Source: Bradyrhizobium zhanjiangense
GTDB lineage: Bacteria; Pseudomonadota; Alphaproteobacteria; Rhizobiales; Xanthobacteraceae
Direction: 5' to 3'
Assembly (NCBI RefSeq): GCF_004114935.1
Contig: NZ_CP022221.1
Location: 9,011,001 to 9,075,000 of the forward strand
Length of the DNA: 64,000 bases
The notes beneath the pieces are model-generated. The model searched no databases, was not told the origin of the DNA, and saw only the letters and a list, made by a program, of their open reading frames with translations. This document shows, piece after piece, positions 7,914 through 15,309 of this stretch (its first letter is position 1; each line of letters begins with the position of its first letter). A program made the translations under genes and the position numbers.

Positions 7914-9473
7914 GTGCAATTTCTGTTCCGGGATCATCTCCTCGACACCGACCGGCGCGAGCTGAGCCGCGAGCAGGTTCCCATTGCCGTGGAACCCCAG
8001 GTTTTCGACCTGGTCGTGCATCTCATGGAGAACCGCGATCGGGTGGTCAGCAAGGACGAGCTGATCGACAAGATCTGGCACGGCCGCAGCGTCTCCGAAT
8101 CGACCCTGACCAGCCGGATCAACGCGGCGCGCAAGGCAATCGGCGACAATGGCGCGAACCAGGCGCTGATCCGCACCATCGCACGCAAGGGCTTTCGCTT
8201 CGTCGGCGACGTCGAGGCGAAGCGTGGTGCAGCCGTTCCGGAACCCGGCCGCGGGGCACCGGCGCCGCAGCCCACGCTTGCGTTGCCCGACCGGCCCGCG
8301 ATCGCCGTGCTGCCCTTCACCAATATGAGCGGCGACCGCGAGCAGGACTATTTCTCGGACGGCATCAGCGAGGACATCATCACCGCGCTGTCGAAGCTGC
8401 GCTGGTTCTTCGTCGTCGCGCGCAACTCGTCCTTTGTCTACAAGGGTCGCGCAGTGCACCTCCATGAGGTCGCGCGCGAACTCGGCGTACGCTACGTGGT
8501 CGAAGGCAGCGTGCGGCGTAGCGGCGAGCGCCTGCGCATCTCGGCGCAGCTCAACGACGTCTCGACCGGCAGCCATCTCTGGGCCGAGCGCTACGACCGC
8601 GAGCTGGCCGACGTCTTCGCCGTGCAGGACGAGATCACCGAGGCGATCGTCGCGGCGATCGAGCCGCAGCTCTATGCCGCCGAGAGCTTCCGCGCCCAGC
8701 AGAAGCCGCCGGGCAGCCTGGATGCCTGGGATTTCGTGATGCGCGCATTGTCGCATTACTGGCGCATCACCCGCGAGGACAATGCCGCCGCGCAAGGGCT
8801 GCTGGAACAGGCGATCGCGATCGATCCCGCTTATGGCAAGGCGCTGGGCCTGCTCGCGACCAGCCATATCTTCGGCGCGCATATGGGCTGGGCGGACATG
8901 GCTGTAACCGTGCCGGTCGCCGAACGCGCGGCGCTGGCGGCGGTGGAGGCCGATCGCGACGACGCCTGGGCGCATCACGGCCTCGCCTATACTTATCTAT
9001 TCCGCCGCCGCTTCGACGACGCACTGGCGGAGTTCGAGCTGGCTCTCAAGCTCAATCCGAATTTCGCGATGGCGTACGCCTTCTACGGCGTGACGCTGTG
9101 CTACGCGGGACGATGGCAGGACGGCGACGCCGCCGCGTGCCGTGCGCTGCGGCTGAGCCCGCGCGATCCGCTCGCCGCGATCTATTGCGGAGTTGCGGCC
9201 TATGCCCGGTTCATCGGTCGCGACTACGAAGGCGCTGTGCAGATGGCACGCGAGTCGCTACGGCAACGCAGCGATTTCGTCGGTGCGCATCGTGTGCTGA
9301 CCGCCGCCGCCGGCATGTCGGGAAGCTCGGCTCTCGCTGCGTCCGCCCTGGAAGGCCTGCGCCGCGCCCAGCCCGGCATTTCACTCGCATGGATCACGCG
9401 CGAGTTGCCGATGCTGCGCGAAGAGGATCGCGCGCATTATCTGGACGGATTGCGTCGCGCCGGGATGAGGTGA
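7914..9473 (+). CDS. Winged-helix / TolB-like / TPR regulator, copy 1
   Basis: A 519-residue cytoplasmic protein. Residues 1-100 are an OmpR/PhoB-type winged helix (PQVFDLVVHLMENRDRVVSK, then a SRINAARKAIGD recognition region and RKGFRFVG). Residues about 125-265 are a TolB-N/FlgO-like domain (AIAVLPFTNMSGDREQDYFS, GVRYVVEGSVRR). The rest is TPR-like helical repeat. There is no receiver domain and no transmembrane segment, so the signal probably comes through the TPR part. It starts with GTG at 7914, in the same sequence context as its paralog at 11058 (about 65% similar by eye). Targets are unknown. Confidence 0.85.
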   Translation: MQFLFRDHLLDTDRRELSREQVPIAVEPQVFDLVVHLMENRDRVVSKDELIDKIWHGRSVSESTLTSRINAARKAIGDNGANQALIRTIARKGFRFVGDVEAKRGAAVPEPGRGAPAPQPTLALPDRPAIAVLPFTNMSGDREQDYFSDGISEDIITALSKLRWFFVVARNSSFVYKGRAVHLHEVARELGVRYVVEGSVRRSGERLRISAQLNDVSTGSHLWAERYDRELADVFAVQDEITEAIVAAIEPQLYAAESFRAQQKPPGSLDAWDFVMRALSHYWRITREDNAAAQGLLEQAIAIDPAYGKALGLLATSHIFGAHMGWADMAVTVPVAERAALAAVEADRDDAWAHHGLAYTYLFRRRFDDALAEFELALKLNPNFAMAYAFYGVTLCYAGRWQDGDAAACRALRLSPRDPLAAIYCGVAAYARFIGRDYEGAVQMARESLRQRSDFVGAHRVLTAAAGMSGSSALAASALEGLRRAQPGISLAWITRELPMLREEDRAHYLDGLRRAGMR

Positions 9474-9476
9474 GGA

Positions 9477-9622
9477 CCTCTCCCTCGCCCCGCTTGCGGG
9501 GAGAGGGTCAGGGTAATTGGGAGTCTCCGCAGGGACGGTGACAGTTCGACTCGCGGAGGCTCCTCCTCACCCGGATTGCATCTTCGATGCAATCCGGCCT
9601 CTTCCCGCAAGCGGGGAGAGGC
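9477..9622. repeat. Intergenic palindromic repeat, family A
   Basis: The ends read cctctccctcgccccgcttg and cccgcaagcggggagaggcg; the middle contains cggattgcatcttcgatgca, a small palindrome shared in kind with the copy at 4.7 kb. It fills the space between two convergent genes. Confidence 0.82.
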
Positions 9623-9630
9623 GAAGCGAC

Positions 9631-10053
9631 CTACTCCTGCATCATCTCACCGCTGCCGCCGAACTCGGCAGGAAAATCCTTCAGCTTGGGCAGACCGTCG
9701 CGCATCGGCAGCACCGTCTCGGCGTAATTGACGTGGACGCCGGGCGTGAACGCCAGCGTCGGGATGGTGGCGGTGAAGACGTCGACGAGGCCGAGCGGCG
9801 GATGGTTGGTCATGAGATGACCGCCGCACTTCCTACAATATTTGCGCTGGCTGAGCGGCGTCTTGGCGAAGGTCTCGACGTTCTGGGCGCCTTCGGTGAT
9901 GCGCACGGCTTCAGGCTTCCACAGGCTGAAGGCGTTCACCGGCCCGCCCGACCACGACCGGCAGGAGCGGCAATGGCAATAGCCCATCGCCTCCGGCGCG
10001 CCCGTGACCTCGACCGTGACCGTGCCACAGAAGCAGTTTCCGACATGTTTCAT
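9631..10053 (-). CDS. GFA-family zinc protein (Gfa-like, formaldehyde-glutathione type)
   Basis: A 140-residue protein of the Gfa/CENP-V fold. Cysteines sit where the two zinc sites are expected: C7 and C9 (CFCG), C26, C28 and C31 (CHCRSC), C73 and C76 (CRKCGG). The founding member was described as speeding the reaction of formaldehyde with glutathione, but most relatives have no proven activity. I prefer the ATG at 10053 because GGAG lies six bases before it; an in-frame ATG at 10065 is possible. It follows the MddA-like gene on the same strand with an 85-base gap. Confidence 0.85.
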   Translation of the reverse strand: MKHVGNCFCGTVTVEVTGAPEAMGYCHCRSCRSWSGGPVNAFSLWKPEAVRITEGAQNVETFAKTPLSQRKYCRKCGGHLMTNHPPLGLVDVFTATIPTLAFTPGVHVNYAETVLPMRDGLPKLKDFPAEFGGSGEMMQE

Positions 10054-10138
10054 TGTTGTCTCCATGATGAAGGATCGTTATCGCGTGTCGGCGCCCCGCG
10101 CATCCTCCTCTCGGTGGACGCGCGGAACGAGGCCAAGA

Positions 10139-10924
10139 CTATACTGATCTGCGCCAGGGAATAAGCATCGACACGCGTTGTTTGTACTGCCGGTAGTCGT
10201 CGCCGAAGAGATCGATGAGGTCGCGCTCCTCCAGCGCGATACCGACGAAGATGTAGAGCGTCGTCACGGCGGCGAACAGCAGGTGGCCCGCGGTCATGAC
10301 CGGCGCCGCCCAGAACGCGATGATGAAGCCGAGATAGATCGGATGGCGAACGAAGTTGTAGAGCAGCGGCGTCTTGAACCGCGCAGGCGCCGCTTCCTTG
10401 CCGATGAGATGGTTCGTCACCTGATGCAGGCCGAACAATTCGAAATGGTTGATCATATAGGTCGAGATGAACACCAGCACCCAGCCTGCGAAGGACAATG
10501 TGACGAGCGTCACGGCAAGATCGGGATCCTGGACCTCCCATATGACCGCAGGCATCGGACGCCACTGCCAGAACAGGAGCAGCAACGACAGGCTCGCCAG
10601 CAGCACATAGGTGCTGCGCTCGACCGGTTTCGGGACGAACTGCGTCCACCAGGCCTTGAAGCTCTGACGCGCCATCACGCTGTGCTGAATGGCGAACAGC
10701 GACATCAGAAGGAGATTGACGATGACTGCCTCAACCGGCGGCGTGGCGGTTCCAGTGTCGATGGTCTTCGGCACGACCAGCCCCATGACAAAGCCGATGG
10801 CGTAGAGGATGGTGACGAAAAACACGAGATATGCCGCAATTCCGTACAGAAAGGCGACGAACTTGAATATGCGTGAGCCCGCAACCGCCGGGCTGATCGA
10901 ATGAACCTGATCAATCTGGGACAT
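10139..10924 (-). CDS. mddA: MddA-like methanethiol S-methyltransferase (NnrU/isoprenylcysteine methyltransferase fold)
   Basis: A 261-residue integral membrane protein with about six hydrophobic segments. The C-terminal half carries YNFVRHPIYLGFIIAFW and LEERDLIDLFGDDYRQY, the S-adenosylmethionine-binding pattern of the isoprenylcysteine carboxyl methyltransferase/NnrU superfamily. Length and pattern agree with MddA, which makes dimethyl sulfide from methanethiol and was characterised partly in Bradyrhizobium. The start at 10924 has GGAG seven bases upstream; the open frame to 11110 would run into the divergent regulator. Substrate assignment is from family resemblance; phospholipid methyltransferase is a less likely alternative. 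Confidence 0.72.
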   Translation of the reverse strand: MSQIDQVHSISPAVAGSRIFKFVAFLYGIAAYLVFFVTILYAIGFVMGLVVPKTIDTGTATPPVEAVIVNLLLMSLFAIQHSVMARQSFKAWWTQFVPKPVERSTYVLLASLSLLLLFWQWRPMPAVIWEVQDPDLAVTLVTLSFAGWVLVFISTYMINHFELFGLHQVTNHLIGKEAAPARFKTPLLYNFVRHPIYLGFIIAFWAAPVMTAGHLLFAAVTTLYIFVGIALEERDLIDLFGDDYRQYKQRVSMLIPWRRSV

Positions 10925-11008
10925 GGAAAGCTCCGTTGTGCCAAAACATCGGCACTTGTTGGTAGTCCCACCATGCACCTCGGACGGGCCTGAGGCTTTC
11001 GCTGACAA

Positions 11009-11049
11009 TTGATTTTCGCCTGAGACGCCTTTGATTTTTGCTTGAGACG
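11009..11049. promoter_or_regulatory. Tandem direct repeat, candidate winged-helix operator
   Basis: Two 19-base copies with a 22-base period: TTGATTTTCGCCTGAGACG at 11009-11027 and TTGATTTTTGCTTGAGACG at 11031-11049, differing at two positions. They lie in the divergent region between the MddA-like gene and the regulator that starts at 11058. Direct repeats in phase with the DNA helix are the usual target of OmpR/PhoB-type winged helices. Binding by the adjacent regulator is inferred. Confidence 0.6.
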
Positions 11050-11057
11050 ACGAAAAC

Positions 11058-12620
11058 GTGCGATTTTGCTTTGAAAACAATGTGCTCGACGGCGACCTGC
11101 GGGAACTCACCTGCGCCGGGGTCGCCGTGCCGTTGCAGCCGCAAGTATTCGATTTGTTGCTCTATCTGGTCGCGCAACGCGCGCGTGTGGTCAGCAAGGA
11201 TGACCTGATCAGCCAGATCTGGAGCGACCGCATCGTCTCCGATTCCGCCCTGAACAGCCGAATCAACGCTGCGCGCAAGGCGATTGGCGATGACGGCGCG
11301 ACCCAGCGGCTGATCAAGACCATTCCGCGCAAGGGTTTTCGTTTCGTCGGCGCAGTCCAGGAAGAAATCCGGAAAGACCTGGCGGCTTCATCTGCGCCCG
11401 CTGTATCCGTTCCTGCGCGGCCGAACACCGTGTCGGACCGCCCGGCCGTCGCGGTGCTCGCCTTCGAGAACATGAGCGGCGATCCCGCACAGGATTATTT
11501 CGGCGACGGAATCAGCGAGGACATCCTCACCGCGCTGTCGAAGCAGCGCTGGTTCATGGTGATCGCCCGCAACTCGTCCTTCATCTACAAGGGACGCGCG
11601 GTCCACGTCAGGCAGATCGCCGAGGAACTCGGCGTCCGCTACATCGTCGAAGGCAGCGTCCGCAAGGCGGACAACCGGGTGCGCATCACCGCGCAGCTCA
11701 ACGACGCCACATCGGGCGGCCATCTCTGGGCCGAACGCTACGACCGCGAGCTGATCGACGTCTTTGCCGTGCAGGACGAGATCACCAACGCGATCGTGGC
11801 GGCGATCGAGCCGCAAATCCATGCGGCGGAAAGTTTTCGCGCTCACCGCAAACCGCCGGCGAGCCTGGATGCCTGGGATCTGCTGATGCGGGCGCTGTCG
11901 CACTACTGGCGCGTGACACGGCGGGATCACGAGAGCGCGAAGGCGCTGCTGGAGCGCGCGATCGGGATCGATCCGAATTATGGTCAGGCGCTGTCGGTGC
12001 TGGCGGCAAACCATATGTTCGGCGTGCATCTCGGCTGGTCCGAGCTTGCCACGGTGGCGCCGGTCGCGGAAGCCGCCGCACTCGCTGCCGTGCGCTGCGA
12101 CCATGAGGATGCCTGGGCGCATGCCGCGCTCGGGAGCGTCCTGTTCTCGACCCGTAGGCTGGCCGACGCACTGTCCGAGTTCGAGCAGGCGCTCGCGCTC
12201 AATCCGAACTTCTCGCTGGCGCAGGGCTATTACGCGCTGGCGCTGTCCTATGCCGGACGCTCGAAGGAGTCGTTCGAGGCGGCACAGAGGGCGATCCGGC
12301 TCTCGCCGCGCGATCCCTCGCTGGCAATCTATCATGGCATCGCCGGCTACGCGCGCTTTACCGAGCGGCACTATGACGAGGCGATCGCGCTCGCGCGCGA
12401 GGCGATCCGACACCGCGGCGACCTCACCGGCGCCTACCGCGTGCTCGCGGTCTCCGCCGGCATGACCGGCGACGGAAAGCTTGCGGAGACCGCGCTGGGC
12501 GAGCTCCGCCGCACCCAGCCCGGCATCTCGCTGCACTGGATCGCGACGCAATTGCCGTGGGCCAATGAGGCCGATCGCGAGCACTATCTGGAGGGATTTC
12601 GGCGCGCAGGGTTGCGGTGA
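11058..12620 (+). CDS. Winged-helix / TolB-like / TPR regulator, copy 2
   Basis: A 520-residue paralog of the protein at 7914 with the same order: OmpR-type winged helix at 1-100 (PQVFDLLLYLVAQRARVVSK, RKGFRFVG), TolB-N-like domain at about 130-265 (AVLAFENMSGDPAQDYFGD, GVRYIVEGSVRK), then TPR-like repeats to the end. It also starts with GTG. It is divergent from the MddA-like gene, with 133 bases between the starts containing two direct repeats, so it may control that gene or itself. It is convergent with the Irr-like gene downstream. Confidence 0.85.
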   Translation: MRFCFENNVLDGDLRELTCAGVAVPLQPQVFDLLLYLVAQRARVVSKDDLISQIWSDRIVSDSALNSRINAARKAIGDDGATQRLIKTIPRKGFRFVGAVQEEIRKDLAASSAPAVSVPARPNTVSDRPAVAVLAFENMSGDPAQDYFGDGISEDILTALSKQRWFMVIARNSSFIYKGRAVHVRQIAEELGVRYIVEGSVRKADNRVRITAQLNDATSGGHLWAERYDRELIDVFAVQDEITNAIVAAIEPQIHAAESFRAHRKPPASLDAWDLLMRALSHYWRVTRRDHESAKALLERAIGIDPNYGQALSVLAANHMFGVHLGWSELATVAPVAEAAALAAVRCDHEDAWAHAALGSVLFSTRRLADALSEFEQALALNPNFSLAQGYYALALSYAGRSKESFEAAQRAIRLSPRDPSLAIYHGIAGYARFTERHYDEAIALAREAIRHRGDLTGAYRVLAVSAGMTGDGKLAETALGELRRTQPGISLHWIATQLPWANEADREHYLEGFRRAGLR

Positions 12621-12623
12621 TTC

Positions 12624-12665
12624 CTCTTACCCTCCCCTGGAGGGACCCTGGGGGGATGGTAAGAG
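12624..12665. terminator. Inverted repeat between convergent genes
   Basis: CTCTTACC at 12624-12631 pairs with GGTAAGAG at 12658-12665; the loop contains a smaller ccctcccctggaggg hairpin. It lies in the 55 bases between two convergent stop codons, so it may act as a two-way terminator. There is no T-run, so this is tentative. The loop resembles the ends of the repeat at 29.9 kb. Confidence 0.45.
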
Positions 12666-12675
12666 CACAGTGGTG

Positions 12676-13155
12676 CTACGCGCGCTTGCGGCGCAGATGC
12701 ACGATGACGTCGAGCCGCGCGATCTCGTGGCCGGGAAGCGCCTCGGGCACCCTGGTGAAAGTCAGGCCCTCGGCGACGTCGACCAGCACATCGTCGCCTT
12801 CGAGGTAGAAATGCGGATGCACGGATGTGTCGGTGTCGAAGAACGATTTGATGCCGTCGGCCGCGATCCGGCGCAACAAGCCGGCTTCGGTGAACTGGTT
12901 CAGCGTGTTGTAGACGGTCGCGAGCGACAGATACATGTTCGCCGCCATCGCCTCGTCATAGAGCTTCTCCGCGGTGACGTGACGATGGCCGTTCAGGAAC
13001 AGCAGCTGGCCGAGCGCCAAGCGCTGGCGCGTCGGGCGGAGGCCAGCCTCGTTCAGCAGTTGAAGACAGCGTTGCACGCCCTCATCCGGCTGCGGCCCGA
13101 CGGCATCGGGCCCGCTGTCGTTACCGGCAGGGATATTCGTGGCGTACATGTCCAT
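12676..13155 (-). CDS. irr: Fur-family iron response regulator, Irr-like paralog
   Basis: A 159-residue Fur-superfamily repressor most like Irr, the heme-linked iron regulator of Rhizobiales. Conserved parts are LRPTRQRLALGQLLF, HVTAEKLYDEA and the recognition helix SLATVYNTLNQFTEAGLLR. Two features of classical Bradyrhizobium Irr are missing: the N-terminal Cys-Pro heme motif, and the HHH cluster, which reads VHPHFYLE here. This suggests the second Irr-type paralog, perhaps not degraded by heme. Start at 13155 (or ATG at 13149); the longer frame crosses a palindromic repeat. A FixK-type box lies about 85 bases upstream. Confidence 0.82.
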   Translation of the reverse strand: MDMYATNIPAGNDSGPDAVGPQPDEGVQRCLQLLNEAGLRPTRQRLALGQLLFLNGHRHVTAEKLYDEAMAANMYLSLATVYNTLNQFTEAGLLRRIAADGIKSFFDTDTSVHPHFYLEGDDVLVDVAEGLTFTRVPEALPGHEIARLDVIVHLRRKRA

Positions 13156-13237
13156 CGATCGTCTCACGTCTGCAAGAACCAGGACGCGCAACACGCTATC
13201 CCAGTTGCTATTCGATCGCAGAAGCGACGACTTGGCT

Positions 13238-13251
13238 TTGATCCGGATCAA
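13238..13251 (-). promoter_or_regulatory. FixK/FNR-type box upstream of the Irr-like gene
   Basis: TTGATCCGGATCAA is a perfect palindrome fitting TTG-N8-CAA with the ATC extensions preferred by CRP/FNR-type activators such as FixK2. It sits 83-96 bases before the start codon at 13155, compatible with a class II site near -40 of a promoter. The only other gene nearby ends at 13428, so the Irr-like gene is the sole plausible target. Confidence 0.72.
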
Positions 13252-13278
13252 ATTTGGGACTTCGATTGCCTCCACGCC

Positions 13279-13362
13279 GTCATTGCGAGGAGCGAAGCGA
13301 CGAAGCAATCCAGACTGCCTCCTCGGTGGGACTCTGGATTGCTTCGCTACGCTCGCAATGAC
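13279..13362. repeat. Intergenic palindromic repeat, family C
   Basis: The ends read gtcattgcgaggagcgaagc and its complement ending tacgctcgcaatgac; the inner arms contain gcaatccaga and tctggattgc. This is the common cattgcgaggagcgaagcga-type repeat of Bradyrhizobium and relatives. It lies upstream of the FixK-type box of the Irr-like gene. Confidence 0.88.
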
Positions 13363-13427
13363 GGAGTTTGGCGCAACAGCGCCTGACACAATGTCGCTCG
13401 CGAGCGTGGCCGCAGACAATGCTGCTC

Positions 13428-14186
13428 CTATTTTCCCTTAACCGGGGTCGGCTTCGGTGCCGGCACTTGCGCCCATTCCTTGTCGGCGCGGGGACCATTG
13501 AGATCGCCGGTCAGGCCAACGAGTTGACCGGGCAGCACGTCGAGGGTCTGTTGCCAGGTTTGGGTCTGGCACAGGATCTTGATCAGGCATCCCCTGAGCT
13601 TGAGGCGGTCAGGGGATTCGCGCCAGAGCGAGACCGAGTACGACTTGCCGTCTTCGGCATTGTAGATGTCGCCGGCAAACCGCCCCTCGGGTGTCGCCTG
13701 CAAGCCCATGATGAGCTGGTGGCCGAGCAGCATGCGGGCGCGCTTGTCGGGATCTGGATTCTGGCTGTCGCGATAAGGCTGGCCGCGTTTGTCGACCGGC
13801 TCCTTCATCCAGACGATGAAGCCGCAAATACGGTCGCGCGACGGACCGCAGCGCTCGAGCCGGATGCGGGTGCGGCCGTCCTCGACCAGCCAGGTGCCGC
13901 TCGGATCGGTGGACGTCGCCTTGTCCTTGTCGGACATGTCGCCGAACTGGTGATCCCTCCCCCGGTAGACGACGACGGGATCGAGGATCACTTTATTGTA
14001 AGCGCGCCAGTCGACCTGCGTGGAATAGCGGTAGGGCACGCGGCCGGAAGCGTCCGACTTGTCCGGAGCCATGTAGGCCGAGGACGCCATCTCCGAATAG
14101 AGCACGGGAGCGACCGAGGCGCAGCCGGCGGCGGCCACGCAAAGCACCAGCGTTCCCAGACCGCGCAGGGCGATCGAGCGATCCAT
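13428..14186 (-). CDS. Lipoprotein joining a DUF3313-like segment to DUF2147
   Basis: A 252-residue lipoprotein: the signal ends with VLCVAAAGC, whose cysteine would be lipidated. Residues about 30-90 resemble the first part of DUF3313 lipoproteins (VDWRAYNKVILDPVVVY). From about residue 95 a DUF2147 domain follows (SGTWLVEDGRTRIRLERCG, ICGFIVWMKEPVD, DRLKLRGCL, the cysteines typical of the family). The DUF3313 part is truncated. Start at 14186, with GAGGA seven bases upstream; the longer frame to 14615 is not supported. Function unknown; probably on the periplasmic face of a membrane. Confidence 0.75.
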   Translation of the reverse strand: MDRSIALRGLGTLVLCVAAAGCASVAPVLYSEMASSAYMAPDKSDASGRVPYRYSTQVDWRAYNKVILDPVVVYRGRDHQFGDMSDKDKATSTDPSGTWLVEDGRTRIRLERCGPSRDRICGFIVWMKEPVDKRGQPYRDSQNPDPDKRARMLLGHQLIMGLQATPEGRFAGDIYNAEDGKSYSVSLWRESPDRLKLRGCLIKILCQTQTWQQTLDVLPGQLVGLTGDLNGPRADKEWAQVPAPKPTPVKGK

Positions 14187-14454
14187 TCCAGAGTCCTCTT
14201 GCGGCTGATTGGGAAGGCCAACCTTTAAAGTTGCGATGGCGACCGCAGCCGCGCTTCGGGACCAGACGCGGCTGCGGCGCTCACCATTGCCAGCCCAATG
14301 GCCTCGTCCGGGGCCTTTTTCAGATGCCTTGGGCCGTCTCAGTGGCTCTGGTATAAAACCGACCAGTTGGTTTGTGAAGTTCAAAAACGGAAATTGGCAC
14401 ATTTGGTCGCAGGCGTGGCTTTGGGCAGCCACCGGATGAATTGTTAACGATGAA

Positions 14455-15093
14455 TCAGGCGCGCTTGCGCGGGCTTGCGGCCTTTGCCATCGATGCCGCA
14501 CTGGATCTAGCGGCACGCTTTGCGGCCGACTGTTCGAGGCCGATCCACTGCGCATCGTCGAGCAGACGCGCGAACAATCGCTGGTGCTCGTCTTTGCTGA
14601 GCGGCGACATGCCAAATAGCGAGCTCAGCAGCAAGCCCATCGCTCCGGCCCAGCGCAGCATCGCAAGGTCGGGGTCGGCGGCCTCGTCCCTGATCGCCGC
14701 CATCCTTTCCATCTCGCGCTCGCGCGGCAGCGCCATCAGGTTGGGATTCTCGACCATGGCTGCAACCAGCGCCAGCGCGGCAGAATTCGGCGAGGTCGCC
14801 GCTTCGCGCACGGTGGCGAGCTGGGTCGCCAGATTGGGATTGGCGGAGGTCGCGCTCACCTTTGCCATATAATCGTTCGAGAACTCCTCGAACCGCGCCA
14901 TCTGTCGTTCGAGCAGCGCCTTCAGCACCGCCTCCTTGGTGCGGAATTGATGCATCACGCCGCCCTTGCTGAGGCCGCTCTCGCGCGCGATCGCATCGAG
15001 CGTCAACCGCCCCGGCCCGTCGCGCGCGATGATGGCGATGGCCGCTTCAAGCGCAGCGTTGCGGGAGCGTTCGGAGCGCGTGGCGTTGTCCAT
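14455..15093 (-). CDS. TetR-family transcriptional regulator
   Basis: A 212-residue TetR-type repressor. The N-terminal helix-turn-helix is clear: AALEAAIAIIARDGPGRLTL, then AIARESGLSKGGVMHQFRTK. The C-terminal ligand domain is helical and variable and ends in a basic Ala/Arg-rich tail. It is divergent from the peptide-type ABC importer operon, with 216 bases between the two starts, so control of that importer and of itself is likely but inferred. Its last codons are only 270 bases from the lipoprotein gene, and nothing recognisable lies between. Confidence 0.88.
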   Translation of the reverse strand: MDNATRSERSRNAALEAAIAIIARDGPGRLTLDAIARESGLSKGGVMHQFRTKEAVLKALLERQMARFEEFSNDYMAKVSATSANPNLATQLATVREAATSPNSAALALVAAMVENPNLMALPREREMERMAAIRDEAADPDLAMLRWAGAMGLLLSSLFGMSPLSKDEHQRLFARLLDDAQWIGLEQSAAKRAARSSAASMAKAASPRKRA

Positions 15094-15309
15094 GGCGGAC
15101 TTGTCTCCGTGACGGGAGAATGAATCAAGTGAAAACAGGACGCGCTGTACATTTTTTGTGCGAACACTGTCGCGACTTTCATCTTGCGGCGCCGAACGAG
15201 ACTATGTGAGCCTCGATATTGGATGGGGACTGGGATGGGCCGGCCGTCGCTTTGCGCGCGAGGACGTTGCGAAGCGTTTACGGCTGGTCTCGGTTGAGAA
15301 AGATACGAC

